DNA of 64,000 nt from Streptomyces sp. NBC_00091 (GCF_026343185.1 NZ_JAPEMA010000001.1:1860001-1924000), one strand, 5' to 3'; shown: positions 50,959 through 59,493, counted from the first letter of the stretch. Program-made: numbers and translations. Notes: a model not told the origin generated them from the letters alone.

Positions 50959-51411
50959 TCAGGCCTCCTCGGGGGCGCGGGACACGAGCTTGGTCCACGC
51001 GGTCACGACGTGCTCGCCGGACTCGTCGTGGACTTCGCCGCGGATGTCGATGATGTCGTTGCCTGCGAGCGACTTCACGGCCTCGATGGTGGAGGTCACG
51101 GTGAGCCGGTCACCCGCCCGCACGGGGCGGACGTACGCGAACTTCTGGTCGCCGTGCACGACGCGGCTGTAGTCCAGCCCGAGCTGCGGGTCCTCGACGA
51201 CCTGGCCCGCCGCCGCGAAGGTGATGGCGAACACAAAAGTCGGCGGAGCGATCACGTCCTGGTGACCGAACGCCTTGGCGGCTTCGGGATCGGTGTAGAC
51301 GGGATTTTCGTCACCCACCGCTACCGCGAATTCGCGGATCTTCTCCCGGCCGACCTCGTACGGCTCGGTGGGCGGGTAGGTCCGCCCCACGAAGGTCTGA
51401 TCGAGGGCCAT
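50959..51411 (-). CDS. MaoC N-terminal-like dehydratase subunit (HadA-like, UPF0336)
   Basis: A 150-aa hot-dog protein of the UPF0336/FAS1-type dehydratase N-terminal group. The position of the catalytic motif reads VGDENPVYTD, so the His is a Tyr: it lacks the complete Asp/His pair and likely serves as the non-catalytic half that binds substrate, as HadA does in mycobacteria. ATG start; no signal peptide. It follows rpmG in the same order as in mycobacteria, separated by a terminator-like hairpin. Confidence 0.85.
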   Translation of the reverse strand: MALDQTFVGRTYPPTEPYEVGREKIREFAVAVGDENPVYTDPEAAKAFGHQDVIAPPTFVFAITFAAAGQVVEDPQLGLDYSRVVHGDQKFAYVRPVRAGDRLTVTSTIEAVKSLAGNDIIDIRGEVHDESGEHVVTAWTKLVSRAPEEA

Positions 51412-51564
51412 GGCTCACTGCCTCCAGTTGCAGGGACACGTTGAAGGGGCGCGCTTGAACGGGCACGTTGAACGGACACGTTCAAGAGGGGCACGGGACA
51501 CACCGGCCGCACCCGGGCCGGCGCACTGCGGATCCGATCAAGGATCCGGTGCGGAAACGACACA

Positions 51565-51594
51565 AGGCCGCCCCCCATATGAAGGGGACGACCT
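51565..51594 (-). terminator. rpmG terminator
   Basis: AGGCCGCCCCC (51565-51575) against GGGGACGACCT (51584-51594): 11 bp allowing two G-U pairs in the minus-strand RNA, 8-base loop. It lies 36 bases after the rpmG stop and 154 bases before the HadA-like start. Confidence 0.65.
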
Positions 51595-51629
51595 CATGAC
51601 GGTGCCTATATTTGAGACTTCGCCAATGA

Positions 51630-51794
51630 CTAGCGGGTCTCGCGGTGCGCGGTGTGCGAGTTGCAGCGCGGGCAGTGCTTCTTCATCTCCATGCGGTCCG
51701 GGTTGTTACGCCGGTTCTTCTTGGTGATGTAGTTCCGCTCCTTGCACTCCACGCAGGCCAGCGTGATCTTCGGGCGGACGTCGGTGGCAGCCAC
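51630..51794 (-). CDS. rpmG: 50S ribosomal protein L33 (zinc form)
   Basis: A 54-aa protein, too short for many gene finders: it opens [20 protein letters not shown] with a GTG at 51794, and ends with [20 protein letters not shown] then RETR and TAG. Zinc ligands C14, C17, C41, C44 are present (C+ form). GGAG precedes the start. Clustered with tRNA-Met and tRNA-Thr, matching rpmG2 in mycobacteria. Confidence 0.96.
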   Translation of the reverse strand: MAATDVRPKITLACVECKERNYITKKNRRNNPDRMEMKKHCPRCNSHTAHRETR

Positions 51795-51882
51795 GTGAGT
51801 GCTCCTTGACGGACTATGGGACGGATGAACGCATAAAAGAGTAGCCGATCGGGAGACCGACCCCGCAATCGGCTACTGTGTG

Positions 51883-51955
51883 TAGCGGCGACCGGACTTG
51901 AACCGGTGACACAGCGATTATGAGCCGCTTGCTCTACCGACTGAGCTACGCCGCT
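51883..51955 (-). tRNA. tRNA-Met (CAT anticodon), elongator type
   Basis: A 73-base cloverleaf: acceptor AGCGGCG/CGCCGCT, anticodon stem AGCGG/TCGCT with loop CTCATAA, T-arm ACCGG/CCGGT. The A1 pairing (A1-U72) and absence of the initiator's three GC pairs (anticodon stem AGCGG) argue for the elongator, though CAT-anticodon tRNAs can also be tRNA-Ile2. Confidence 0.9.
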
Positions 51956-52003
51956 TTGATGAGATCCGTTCCCCACCCGAGGGTGGGGAACCTCTCTCAC
52001 CAG

Positions 52004-52076
52004 AGCCCCAATGCGGAATCGAACCGCAGACCTTCTCCTTACCATGGAGACGCTCTACCGACTGAGCTATTGGGGC
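52004..52076 (-). tRNA. tRNA-Thr (GGT anticodon)
   Basis: 73 bases: acceptor GCCCCAA/TTGGGGC, anticodon stem TCTCC/GGAGA with loop ATGGTAA (anticodon GGT), T-loop TTCGATT. It leads the tRNA-Thr, tRNA-Met, rpmG transcript; between the tRNAs is a TTCCCCACCC/GGGTGGGGAA palindrome (51969-51990). Confidence 0.95.
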
Positions 52077-52087
52077 GAGCGATGAAG

Positions 52088-52117
52088 ACATTACACGGTT
52101 GCCCGCCGATCGCCCAA
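52088..52117 (-). promoter_or_regulatory. Promoter of tRNA-Thr/tRNA-Met/rpmG
   Basis: TTGGGC (52117-52112), 18-base spacer, TAATGT (52093-52088) on the minus strand; the tRNA begins 12 bases past the -10. Confidence 0.6.
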
Positions 52118-52394
52118 ATCCTTTGGGGGGACTGGGCTCGGAAGCCACCGCCCGGCCTTTCCCGATCACCCCAAGGACCCCTCCCGACCCGTTTACCGGG
52201 CCGTTTGTGGCAGGGCTCACACTCCCCCGGCGCGCTCGCGGGCGCCTCGGCGTACGGAGACCACACCGGTACGACTATTGCGCTCTTCCGCGAACCGGGG
52301 ACCCCCGCGCCCTAGGCTCTGAGCACGCTGCGTGATCTTGGGCCGCGGGCTGCGGCCACGGCACAGGAACCGCCCGAGCCACCGCAGGAGCGCG

Positions 52395-53660
52395 ATGTCC
52401 GACAGCCAGCCGCAGCAGCCGTCCCCCTCCCCGCGCAATCCCTTCGACGGCCCCGCCCCCGAGCCCACGGGCCTCCTGCTGACCGGTGCCCGGCTCACCG
52501 ACGGCCGGACCGTCGACGTCCGGCTCAGCGGCGGCCGCATCCAGGCCGTCGGCACCGCGGGCAGCCTTCCCGCACCCGCCCTGTCCCGCGTCGACCTGCG
52601 CGGCTACCTGCTCCTGCCCGCCCCCGCCGAGCCGCACGCCCACGGGGACACCGCCCTGACCGCCGACGGCGAGGGGCCGGTCTCGTACACCCCCGACGAG
52701 GTGCAGCGCCGGGCCACCGAGGCGGCGCTGCTCCAGCTCGGCCACGGCGCCACCGCCGTGCGCTCCCACGTCCGGATCGGCGACGTGCACGGGCTGGGGC
52801 CCATGGAGGCCGTGCTCCAGGCCCGCCGCTCCCTGCGCGGGCTGGCCGATCTGACCACCGTGGCCGTCCCCCGGCTGCTGACCGGGGTGGCCGGCGCCGA
52901 CGGGCTCGCCATGCTGCGCGACGCCGTCAAGATGGGCGCCTCCGTGATCGGCGGCTGCCCCGACCTGGACCCCGACCCGACGGGCTTCCTGGAGGCGGTC
53001 CTGGAGCTGGCCGCCGAGCACGGCTGCCCGGTGGACCTGCACACCGACGGTGACGACCCGGGCCGCCTGGCCCGGCTCGCGGCCATGGCCGGGGGGCTGC
53101 GGCCCGGGGTGACCATCGGCCCCTGCGGCGGCCTGTCCCGGCTCCCGCTGGACTCGGCCACCCGCGCCGCCGACCGGCTCGCCGCGGCCGGCGTACGGGT
53201 CACCTGCCTGCCCCAGGGCGACTGCGCGGCCCTGGAGCGCCGCGGACTGCGCACCGCCCCCGTACGCCTGCTGCGCGCGGCCGGGGTCCGTGTCGCGGCC
53301 GGCAGCGGGGCCCTGCGGGACGCCGGGAATCCGGTCGGCCGGGGCGACCCGCTCGAAGCCGCGTACCTGCTGGCCTCCCAGGGCGGGCTCCGCGCGGCCG
53401 ATGCCTACGAGGCCGTCAGCGCGGCGGCCCGGGAGGCCATGGGGCTGCCGGAGGTGCGGGTGGAGGCCGGCTTCCCGGCGGAGCTGCTCGCGGTGCGCGG
53501 GGACCGGATCGCCGCGGTGCTGTCGCTGGCGTACAGCCGCATCGTGATCCACCGGGGGCGGGTGGTAGCCCGTACGAGTGCCGTGCGGGAGTACTGCGAC
53601 TCGGCGGTCGCGGTGGCCCTGGACCTGCCCCGGCAGGGCCGTACGGAGCCGGGGCCCTGA
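52395..53660 (+). CDS. Amidohydrolase/cytosine deaminase-like protein (metal ligands incomplete)
   Basis: A 421-aa protein with amidohydrolase-superfamily layout: small beta domain first (GLLLTGARLTDGRTVDVRLS), then a TIM-barrel with PAPAEPHAHGD (H81, H83) and DLHTDGDD (H216), a final beta part (LAVRGDRIAAVLSLAYSR) and a DLPRQGRTEPGP tail. Compared with bacterial cytosine deaminase the later ligands seem lost: the SH motif is GPCGGLS (P243 for His) and the GxD region is AGSGALRD (no Asp). It may be inactive or bind a different metal. Start ATG 52395 with GCAGGAG upstream. Alone on its strand side, opposite the tRNAs. Confidence 0.7.
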   Translation: MSDSQPQQPSPSPRNPFDGPAPEPTGLLLTGARLTDGRTVDVRLSGGRIQAVGTAGSLPAPALSRVDLRGYLLLPAPAEPHAHGDTALTADGEGPVSYTPDEVQRRATEAALLQLGHGATAVRSHVRIGDVHGLGPMEAVLQARRSLRGLADLTTVAVPRLLTGVAGADGLAMLRDAVKMGASVIGGCPDLDPDPTGFLEAVLELAAEHGCPVDLHTDGDDPGRLARLAAMAGGLRPGVTIGPCGGLSRLPLDSATRAADRLAAAGVRVTCLPQGDCAALERRGLRTAPVRLLRAAGVRVAAGSGALRDAGNPVGRGDPLEAAYLLASQGGLRAADAYEAVSAAAREAMGLPEVRVEAGFPAELLAVRGDRIAAVLSLAYSRIVIHRGRVVARTSAVREYCDSAVAVALDLPRQGRTEPGP

Positions 53661-53715
53661 TCGTTTCCCCGGGCGTTCGCGGGCGTGCGGGCCCGGCTCG
53701 TCGTACGGTCGGGAC

Positions 53716-54372
53716 ATGCGCATCGTCATCGCGGGTGGACACGGTCGGATCGCGCTGCGGCTGGAGCGCCTGCTCGCCGCGGGCGGGTACGAGGTCGCGG
53801 GCATCATCCGTGACCCGGAGCAGGGCGCCGACCTGCGGGAGGCCGGTGCCGAACCGGTCCTGTGCGACCTGGAGTCGGCCTCGGTCGAGCACGTCGCGGG
53901 GATCCTGCAGGGTGCGGACGTGGCGGTGTTCGCCGCCGGGGCCGGTCCCGGCAGCGGCGCCGCGCGCAAGGACACCGTGGACCGGGGTGCGGCGGTGCTG
54001 TTCGCCGATGCCGCCGAACGGGCCCGCGTACGCCGCTTCCTGATGGTCTCCACGATGGGGGCCGACCCCTGGCACGAGGGCGACGAGGTCTTCGACGTGT
54101 ACCTGCGGGCGAAGGGCGATGCCGACGCCCACCTGCGCACCCGGCTCGGCCTGGAGTGGACGATCCTGCGCCCGGGGCCGCTGACCGACGACGCCGGTAC
54201 GGGACTGGTCCGGCTGGAGGCCGACACCGGCCGGGGTCCCGTCCCGCGCGACGACGTGGCGGCGGTGCTCGCGGAGCTGGTCGAGACTCCGGCGACGGCC
54301 GGTCTGACGCTGGAGCTCGTCTCGGGGTCGACCCCGGTCTCGGTGGCCGTGAAGGACATGGCGGGCAACTGA
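53716..54372 (+). CDS. NAD(P)H-binding atypical SDR-like protein
   Basis: A 218-aa Rossmann-fold protein of the atypical SDR (NmrA-like) type. The dinucleotide motif is AGGHGRIALRLERLLAA near residue 6, followed by DLESASVEHVAGIL and VFAAGAGPG; the LMVSTMGAD strand and LEWTILRPGPLTDDAG region match the family. It lacks a classical Tyr-x3-Lys pair in a clear position. Such proteins sense NAD(P) or act as flavin or quinone reductases; the role is open. ATG start with a weak GGGAC. It is 56 bases after the amidohydrolase gene and could be cotranscribed. Confidence 0.75.
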   Translation: MRIVIAGGHGRIALRLERLLAAGGYEVAGIIRDPEQGADLREAGAEPVLCDLESASVEHVAGILQGADVAVFAAGAGPGSGAARKDTVDRGAAVLFADAAERARVRRFLMVSTMGADPWHEGDEVFDVYLRAKGDADAHLRTRLGLEWTILRPGPLTDDAGTGLVRLEADTGRGPVPRDDVAAVLAELVETPATAGLTLELVSGSTPVSVAVKDMAGN

Positions 54373-54409
54373 GGGCGCGCCGACGGCCCCTCAGGCACCC
54401 GTGCCCAGG

Positions 54410-54850
54410 TCAGAATTCGGCTTCCACCTCGTCGTCGGAGCGTCCGACGGAGTCCTGCCCGAACTGCTTCTCGTACTGCTGCCGGATCCGCTCGACGTGG
54501 ACGTCGCGCTCGCCCGCCTCCTTCTCGGGGTAGAGCAGCACGACCTCGTACGAGGCCTCGCGGACGATGGCGCCGTCCTCGCCGCGCCACTGGCCGTACC
54601 CGTCGTGGAGGGTGAGCCCCTCGGGGAAGGCGGGGGTGATCTCGCGGTCCAGGAACCGCATGAACTCCCCCCTGGCGACGGGTCCCCGGCCGTCGGGGCG
54701 CTGAGTGCCGAAGTACAGCCGGGTCTCCCGGTGGGGCTCCCCCGCGTGGCCGTGCAGGGCCGCCCCCACCAGGGCCGGGATCCCGGCGCCGAGCAGGGCG
54801 ATCAGTACGCCGCCCCCGGCTTTCCCGCGTCTGTCCGATGTCCATGCCAT
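54410..54850 (-). CDS. DUF3574 family secreted or membrane-anchored protein
   Basis: A 146-aa protein with an N-terminal hydrophobic segment (GGVLIALLGAGIPALVGAA, about 13-31) that could be a signal peptide or anchor, and a DUF3574-type domain: ETRLYFGTQRPDGRGPVARG, then REITPAFPEGLTLHDGYGQW and ASYEVVLLYPEKEAG. No Cys in a lipobox. Start ATG 54850. Family members are of unknown function, often exported. Convergent with the SDR-like gene. Confidence 0.7.
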   Translation of the reverse strand: MAWTSDRRGKAGGGVLIALLGAGIPALVGAALHGHAGEPHRETRLYFGTQRPDGRGPVARGEFMRFLDREITPAFPEGLTLHDGYGQWRGEDGAIVREASYEVVLLYPEKEAGERDVHVERIRQQYEKQFGQDSVGRSDDEVEAEF

Positions 54851-54956
54851 GCCCCGAGAAACGACCGGCCGCCCGCTTCGGTGCGTGGCGGGGGGCCGAT
54901 AGGGTCACCCCGAATTCGGCCGCAGGGGGCGGCCGTACGGGGTACCGGGGTGGGGC

Positions 54957-55460
54957 ATGGGCGACGGCGAGTGGCGCGTCAGCGCGGTGGAGGGCGGCCG
55001 GCTCGCCGCCCGGTGGTGGAGGTGGGCGCTGTCCGCCCCGGCCGAGGAGAGTCCCGTGGGGGACACGACGGGCGCGTACGCCGGGTGGCGTCAGCCGCGG
55101 GACCTCTGGTTCCTCGCGGGGACGTACGGCGGCCGGGTGGTGCGCCGGTGCAGCATCCCATCGGGGCGGCCGCTGTTCTTCCCGGTCCTGAACACCAAGC
55201 GGGCCGCGGTGCCGTTCCTGACCAAGCCGTGGCGCCTGGACGTGACCCGTGCCTCGGCGGCGCTGAACAGCTCTCCCCTTGAGGTCAGGGAGTTCTCCTC
55301 AAAGCCCTTCCCCGTGGTGGGCGTACCGCAGGTCGCCTGGGGTCTGTGGTGCGCCCTCGAGCCCCTCCCGCCGGGCCAGTTCGTCCTGGAGATCGAGGCT
55401 TCGGCCACGAACGGCTTCTGGATCGACACGACCTACCACCTGACGGTCACCGCCCCCTAG
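54957..55460 (+). CDS. Protein of unknown function
   Basis: A 167-aa protein I do not recognise, starting at ATG 54957 (MGDGEWRVSAVEGGRLAARW) with a G-rich stretch (GGGGTGGGG) upstream rather than a proper ribosome site. It has many Trp residues, RDLWFLAGTYGGRVVRRCSI, LNTKRAAVPFLTKPWRLDVT and a C-terminal beta-rich LVTAP-type end (FWIDTTYHLTVTAP), suggesting a soluble beta-sandwich. Codon positions fit a real gene; antisense neighbours are shadows. It sits alone between a minus-strand gene and tRNA-Tyr, so its promoter lies in the 107-base gap upstream. Confidence 0.65.
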   Translation: MGDGEWRVSAVEGGRLAARWWRWALSAPAEESPVGDTTGAYAGWRQPRDLWFLAGTYGGRVVRRCSIPSGRPLFFPVLNTKRAAVPFLTKPWRLDVTRASAALNSSPLEVREFSSKPFPVVGVPQVAWGLWCALEPLPPGQFVLEIEASATNGFWIDTTYHLTVTAP

Positions 55461-55507
55461 CCCTGCCCTCCGGCCTCGGTGGGGGGCTGGTCCGGGGTAT
55501 GCGAAGA

Positions 55508-55546
55508 AACCCCCGTCCACTGCGTTTCCGCAGATGAACGGGGGTT
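55508..55546 (-). terminator. tRNA-Tyr terminator
   Basis: AACCCCCGT (55508-55516) pairs with ACGGGGGTT (55538-55546), with inner CTGCG/CGCAG; the minus-strand RNA continues TTTCTTC. It lies 10 bases after the tRNA. Confidence 0.85.
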
Positions 55547-55555
55547 CCACTCGCG

Positions 55556-55637
<82 letters not shown>

Positions 55638-55837
55638 AAGATTGCTGCCGTCTTTCCGCCTTTCGGCGGCGCTCCGTGGCAACGACGTAAACGATACCCG
55701 ATGTGCGGGGGTGGTTCGCCACCGGATTGATCAGCGCCCCACGTGGGCGTGGTGGCTAGGCTTTGCGGAGCGGGCCGGGGATGTCCGGCCGCGCCCCTCC
55801 GGGGCACACCACAGCCGACTTCAAGGAGCCACAGCAC

Positions 55838-56326
55838 ATGGCCGACTCCAGTTTCGACATCGTCTCGAAGGTCGAGCGGCAGGAGGTCGACAACGCCCTC
55901 AACCAGGCCGCCAAGGAACTCTCGCAGCGCTACGACTTCAAGGGCACCGGCGCCACCATCGCCTGGTCCGGCGAGAAGATCCTCATGGAGGCGAACTCCG
56001 AGGAGCGCGTCAAGGCCGTCCTCGACGTGTTCGAGACCAAGCTGGTCAAGCGCGGGATCTCGCTGAAGGCGCTGGACGCCGGCGAGCCGCAGCTGTCCGG
56101 CAAGGAGTACAAGATCTTCGCGACGATCGAGGAGGGCATCTCCCAGGAGAACGCCAAGAAGGTCGCGAAGATCATCCGGGACGAGGGTCCCAAGGGCGTC
56201 AAGGCCCAGGTCCAGGGCGAGGAGCTGCGCGTCAGCTCCAAGAGCCGCGATGACCTCCAGGCCATCCAGGCCCTCCTCAAGGGCAAGGACCTGGACTTCG
56301 CGATCCAGTTCGTGAACTACCGCTGA
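55838..56326 (+). CDS. yajQ: YajQ family cyclic-di-GMP-binding protein (UPF0234)
   Basis: YajQ (162 aa) starts [20 protein letters not shown] at ATG 55838 with AAGGAG ten bases upstream. Conserved [36 protein letters not shown] and the C-terminal [14 protein letters not shown] mark the two-repeat ferredoxin-like fold. In Xanthomonas and others YajQ binds cyclic di-GMP and associates with transcription factors. The frame extends upstream to 55763 and overlaps nothing, but the shorter start is standard. Confidence 0.93.
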   Translation: MADSSFDIVSKVERQEVDNALNQAAKELSQRYDFKGTGATIAWSGEKILMEANSEERVKAVLDVFETKLVKRGISLKALDAGEPQLSGKEYKIFATIEEGISQENAKKVAKIIRDEGPKGVKAQVQGEELRVSSKSRDDLQAIQALLKGKDLDFAIQFVNYR

Positions 56327-56367
56327 ACCACCACTGAGCTGCGCATACGCCGCTGAGTGGACCCGTG

Positions 56368-56420
56368 GGGCACAACGGGGGCGGATCGCCGGGCTTCCGG
56401 CGGCCGCCCGCGTTGTGCCC
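56368..56420 (+). terminator. yajQ terminator
   Basis: GGGCACAACG (56368-56377) and CGTTGTGCCC (56411-56420) close a long stem whose inner part is CGCCGG-gctt-CCGGCG; transcript continues TTCGTC. 41 bases past yajQ. Confidence 0.85.
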
Positions 56421-56572
56421 TTCGTCATGGGCGCCCGGCAGGGAGCGCAAGGTGTGTGCCCGGCGTGAGCGGCGCACGCTCCCGCCCGGCCCCCCGGTGG
56501 TCACTAGGCGGCGGGCGGATGCGCCCAGCACGCTGGGTGACATCCATCACCGTGTGACGAGGGGGTTCCCGC

Positions 56573-58000
56573 ATGCCTGGGGCCGGCAGTTTCCGAGCGG
56601 ACTTCGGCGCGTCCGTCGTCGTCGCGCTGGTCGCCCTTCCACTCTGTGTGGGGGTGGCCGTCGCCTCCGGTGTGCCGGCCGAGCTGGGAATCGTCACCGG
56701 GGTGGTCGGCGGGCTGGTCACCGGCTGGTTCCGGGGCAGTTCGCTCCAGGTCAGCGGCCCCGCCGCCGGGCTGACCGTGCTCGTCTACGAGGCCGTGCAC
56801 GGCCACGGCCTGGCGGCGCTCGGGGTGCTGGTGCTGGCCGCCGGGGTGCTCCAGCTGGGCATGGGGGTGCTACGGCTCGGACGGTGGTTCCGGGCGATCT
56901 CCGTCGCCGTGGTGCACGGGATGCTGGCCGGCATCGGGCTCGTGCTGATCACCGGGCAGCTCTACGCCCTGGGCGGGGTGGAGGCCCCCGGGAAGACCCT
57001 GGCCAAGATGGGCGCGGTGCACGAGCTGGGGGCGCAGGCCGACTGGGCCGCCGTGGCGCTCGGTGCGGGGACCATCGCCGTCCTGGCGGCCTGGCCCAGG
57101 GTGCCGGCCCGGCTGCGGCTCGTGCCGGGCGCGCTGGTCGCGGTGGCGGCGGCGACCGCCGTGGCCGCGGTGCTGCGGCTGCCCGTCGAGAAGGTCCGGG
57201 TGACCGGGGTGCTGGACGCGGTGGCTCCGCCCGGATGGGCCGGCTTCGGGGTCCTGGCGTCCGTCGGAGCCGTCGGGACCGTGATCGCGCTCGCGCTGAT
57301 CGCCTCCGCCGAGACCCTCTTCAGCGCCGCGGCCGTCGACCGGATGCACGACGGGCCGCGGACCGACTACGACCGGGAACTGGTGGCCCAGGGCGTCGGG
57401 AACGCCGTGTGCGGGCTGCTCGGGGCGCTGCCGATGACCGCCGTCATCGTCCGCAGCTCCGCCAACGTGGAGGCGGGGGCCCGGACCAGGGCGGCCCGGG
57501 TGATGCACGGCGGCTGGCTGCTGCTGTTCGCGGTGGCACTGCCCCAGGTGCTGGAGGTGGTACCGCTCGCCGCGCTCGCCGGGGTGCTGCTGCACGCCGG
57601 CTGGAAGCTGCTGCCGGCCCGGGCGGTGGCCGCCTTGTGGCGGACCCACCGGGGCGAGGCGGTGGTGCTGGTGGTGACGGCCGCCTCGATCGTGGCCACC
57701 AGCCTCTTCGAGGGGGTGCTGGTCGGGCTGGGCCTGGCGGTGGCCAAGGCGGCCTGGGAGACCTCCCACGTGCACATCGAGGAGGTCTGGGAGGGCGACG
57801 AGTTGTGCGTCCGGGTCGTGGGGAACGCCAGTTTCCTGCGGCTGCCGAAGCTCCTGGACTCCCTGGAGGCGCTGCCGCACGGGCCGTCGGTGCGCCTCGA
57901 CCTCAGCGGGCTGCGGCATCTCGACCACGCCTGCCTGACCGCTCTGGAGGGGTGGGAGCGCAAGCGGATGCCGCTTCCGGGCCGGGAAGGCGTCATCTGA
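56573..58000 (+). CDS. SulP-family inorganic anion transporter
   Basis: A 475-aa membrane transporter of the SulP (SLC26) family, which moves sulfate, bicarbonate or related anions. Early helices contain VVVALVALPLCVGVAVASGV and the glycine-rich GIVTGVVGGLVTGWFRGSSL; the VSGPAAGLTVLVYE segment forms the substrate site. About 11 membrane helices lead to a shortened STAS-type domain (about 400-465: VRLDLSGLRHLDHACLTALE). Ion specificity is not readable. ATG start with GAGGGGG upstream. 45 bases before the APC permease gene. Confidence 0.88.
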   Translation: MPGAGSFRADFGASVVVALVALPLCVGVAVASGVPAELGIVTGVVGGLVTGWFRGSSLQVSGPAAGLTVLVYEAVHGHGLAALGVLVLAAGVLQLGMGVLRLGRWFRAISVAVVHGMLAGIGLVLITGQLYALGGVEAPGKTLAKMGAVHELGAQADWAAVALGAGTIAVLAAWPRVPARLRLVPGALVAVAAATAVAAVLRLPVEKVRVTGVLDAVAPPGWAGFGVLASVGAVGTVIALALIASAETLFSAAAVDRMHDGPRTDYDRELVAQGVGNAVCGLLGALPMTAVIVRSSANVEAGARTRAARVMHGGWLLLFAVALPQVLEVVPLAALAGVLLHAGWKLLPARAVAALWRTHRGEAVVLVVTAASIVATSLFEGVLVGLGLAVAKAAWETSHVHIEEVWEGDELCVRVVGNASFLRLPKLLDSLEALPHGPSVRLDLSGLRHLDHACLTALEGWERKRMPLPGREGVI

Positions 58001-58045
58001 GGCGCCGCCTGAGGCGTCGTCGTCCAGGGCGGTTACCCTCCGCCC

Positions 58046-59284
58046 GTGGACAACGAGCTGAAGCGCGATCTGGGGGTGTCCGACGCCGTCGTGGTCGGAC
58101 TCGGCGCGATGGTCGGCGCCGGCATCTTCGCCGCCCTCGCCCCGGCGGCGCGCGCGGCGGGCGGCGGGCTTCTCGCCGCCCTGGCGGTGGCGGCCCTGGT
58201 GGCGTACTGCAACGCCAACTCCTCGGCGCGGCTGGCCGCCCGGTATCCGGCCTCCGGCGGGACCTACGTGTACGGGCGCGAGCGGCTCGGCCCCTTCTGG
58301 GGCTACCTGGCCGGCTGGGGTTTCGTGGTCGGAAAGACGGCTTCCTGTGCGGCGATGGCCCTGACCGTCGGGGCGTACGTGTGGCCCGGGCAGCAACATG
58401 CGGTGGCCGTCGCGGCGGTGGTGGCGCTGACCGCCGCGAGCTACGGCGGGGTCCAGAAGTCCGCCCGGATCGCACGGCTGATCGTGGCGGCGGTGCTGGC
58501 GGTACTGGCCGCGGTCGTCGTGGTGTGCCTGAGTTCCGGCGCGGCGGATTCCGGTCGTCTCGGCGGCGACTGGGCCGGGGCCGCCGGGCTGTTGCAGGGC
58601 GCCGGGCTGCTGTTCTTCGCCTTCGCGGGCTACGCCCGGATCACCACCCTGGGCGAGGAGGTGCGTGATCCGCAGCGCACCATCCCGCGCGCGGTGCCGA
58701 TCGCGCTGGGGATCGCCCTGTTCGTGTACGCCGCCGTGGCGGTGGCGGCGCTGTCGGTGCTGGGCAGCGACGCTCTGGCGGGGTCGACGGCCCCGCTGGC
58801 CGACGCGGTGCGTGCGGCCGGGTGGCCCGGACTGGCCCCCGTCGTCCGGGTGGGTGCGGCGCTGGCCGCGCTGGGCTCTCTGCTGGCCCTCGTGCTCGGG
58901 GTGTCGCGCACGGCGCTGGCGATGGCCCGGGACGGCCATCTGCCGCGCGCGCTGGCCGCCGTACATCCCCGGCGTCAGGTGCCGCGCCATGCGGAGCTCG
59001 CCGTGGGCGCGGTCGTGGCGGTGCTCGCGGCCACCGCCGATCTGCGGGGCGCGATCGGTTTCTCCTCCTTCGGAGTGCTGGTCTACTACGCGATCGCGAA
59101 CGCCTCTGCGTGGACTCTCGGTTCAGGTGTCAAGGGCCGGGCCGTGGCAGCGGTCGGGCTGTCCGGCTGTGTGGTGCTGGCCTGTGCGCTGCCCGTCGGG
59201 TCGGCGGTTTCGGGGGCGGCGGTGCTGGCGCTGGGCGCGCTGGTGTACGGGGTGCGGGGCCGGATCAGGTCATCCGGGATCTGA
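58046..59284 (+). CDS. APC-superfamily amino acid permease
   Basis: A 412-aa permease of the APC type. Near the N-terminus it has the signature VVVGLGAMVGAGIFAALAPA (unwound helix 1), then YPASGGTYVYGRERLGPFWG (helix 3 region) and FFAFAGYARITTLGEEVRDPQRTIP (helix 6 region). It is shorter than most APC members by a C-terminal helix or two. GTG start (GTG GAC AAC). Likely cotranscribed with the SulP gene. Substrate unknown. Confidence 0.85.
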   Translation: MDNELKRDLGVSDAVVVGLGAMVGAGIFAALAPAARAAGGGLLAALAVAALVAYCNANSSARLAARYPASGGTYVYGRERLGPFWGYLAGWGFVVGKTASCAAMALTVGAYVWPGQQHAVAVAAVVALTAASYGGVQKSARIARLIVAAVLAVLAAVVVVCLSSGAADSGRLGGDWAGAAGLLQGAGLLFFAFAGYARITTLGEEVRDPQRTIPRAVPIALGIALFVYAAVAVAALSVLGSDALAGSTAPLADAVRAAGWPGLAPVVRVGAALAALGSLLALVLGVSRTALAMARDGHLPRALAAVHPRRQVPRHAELAVGAVVAVLAATADLRGAIGFSSFGVLVYYAIANASAWTLGSGVKGRAVAAVGLSGCVVLACALPVGSAVSGAAVLALGALVYGVRGRIRSSGI

Positions 59285-59443
59285 ACTCGGCCCAGGGGGG
59301 CGGCTCCAGCTCGCGCTCCTCCCCCGCTGGGAGTCCTCGTAGGCCCGTATCGCCCGATGCACGGGCAGGGGCTGTCCGGGCTCGCGCGTGGAGGTGCGTA
59401 CGCGGTGTGCGACTTGCTTCAGCAACTGCTCGGTCTCGTTCAT
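59270..59443 (-). CDS. Possible small protein, 57 aa
   Basis: A short minus-strand frame, ATG at 59443, reading MNETEQLLKQVAHRVRTSTR, then EPGQPLPVHRAIRAYEDSQR and an Arg/Ser/Pro-rich tail. It is 50 bases after the barstar gene on the same strand and overlaps the APC gene end by 15 bases. GC at third positions is high, but there is only a weak G-rich sequence upstream and no homologue I recognise. It might be a last gene of the htpX unit, or chance. Confidence 0.4.
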   Translation of the reverse strand: MNETEQLLKQVAHRVRTSTREPGQPLPVHRAIRAYEDSQRGRSASWSRPPGPSSDPG

Positions 59444-59493
59444 GTGTTCATGGTGCCGCACCCCACTGACAGCCGCCCGGGCCTGTGGACAAC

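Noticed and set aside
56365..58668. A 767-aa plus-strand frame over SulP and APC genes
   Set aside because: Out of frame with both genes, Gly/Arg-rich shadow.
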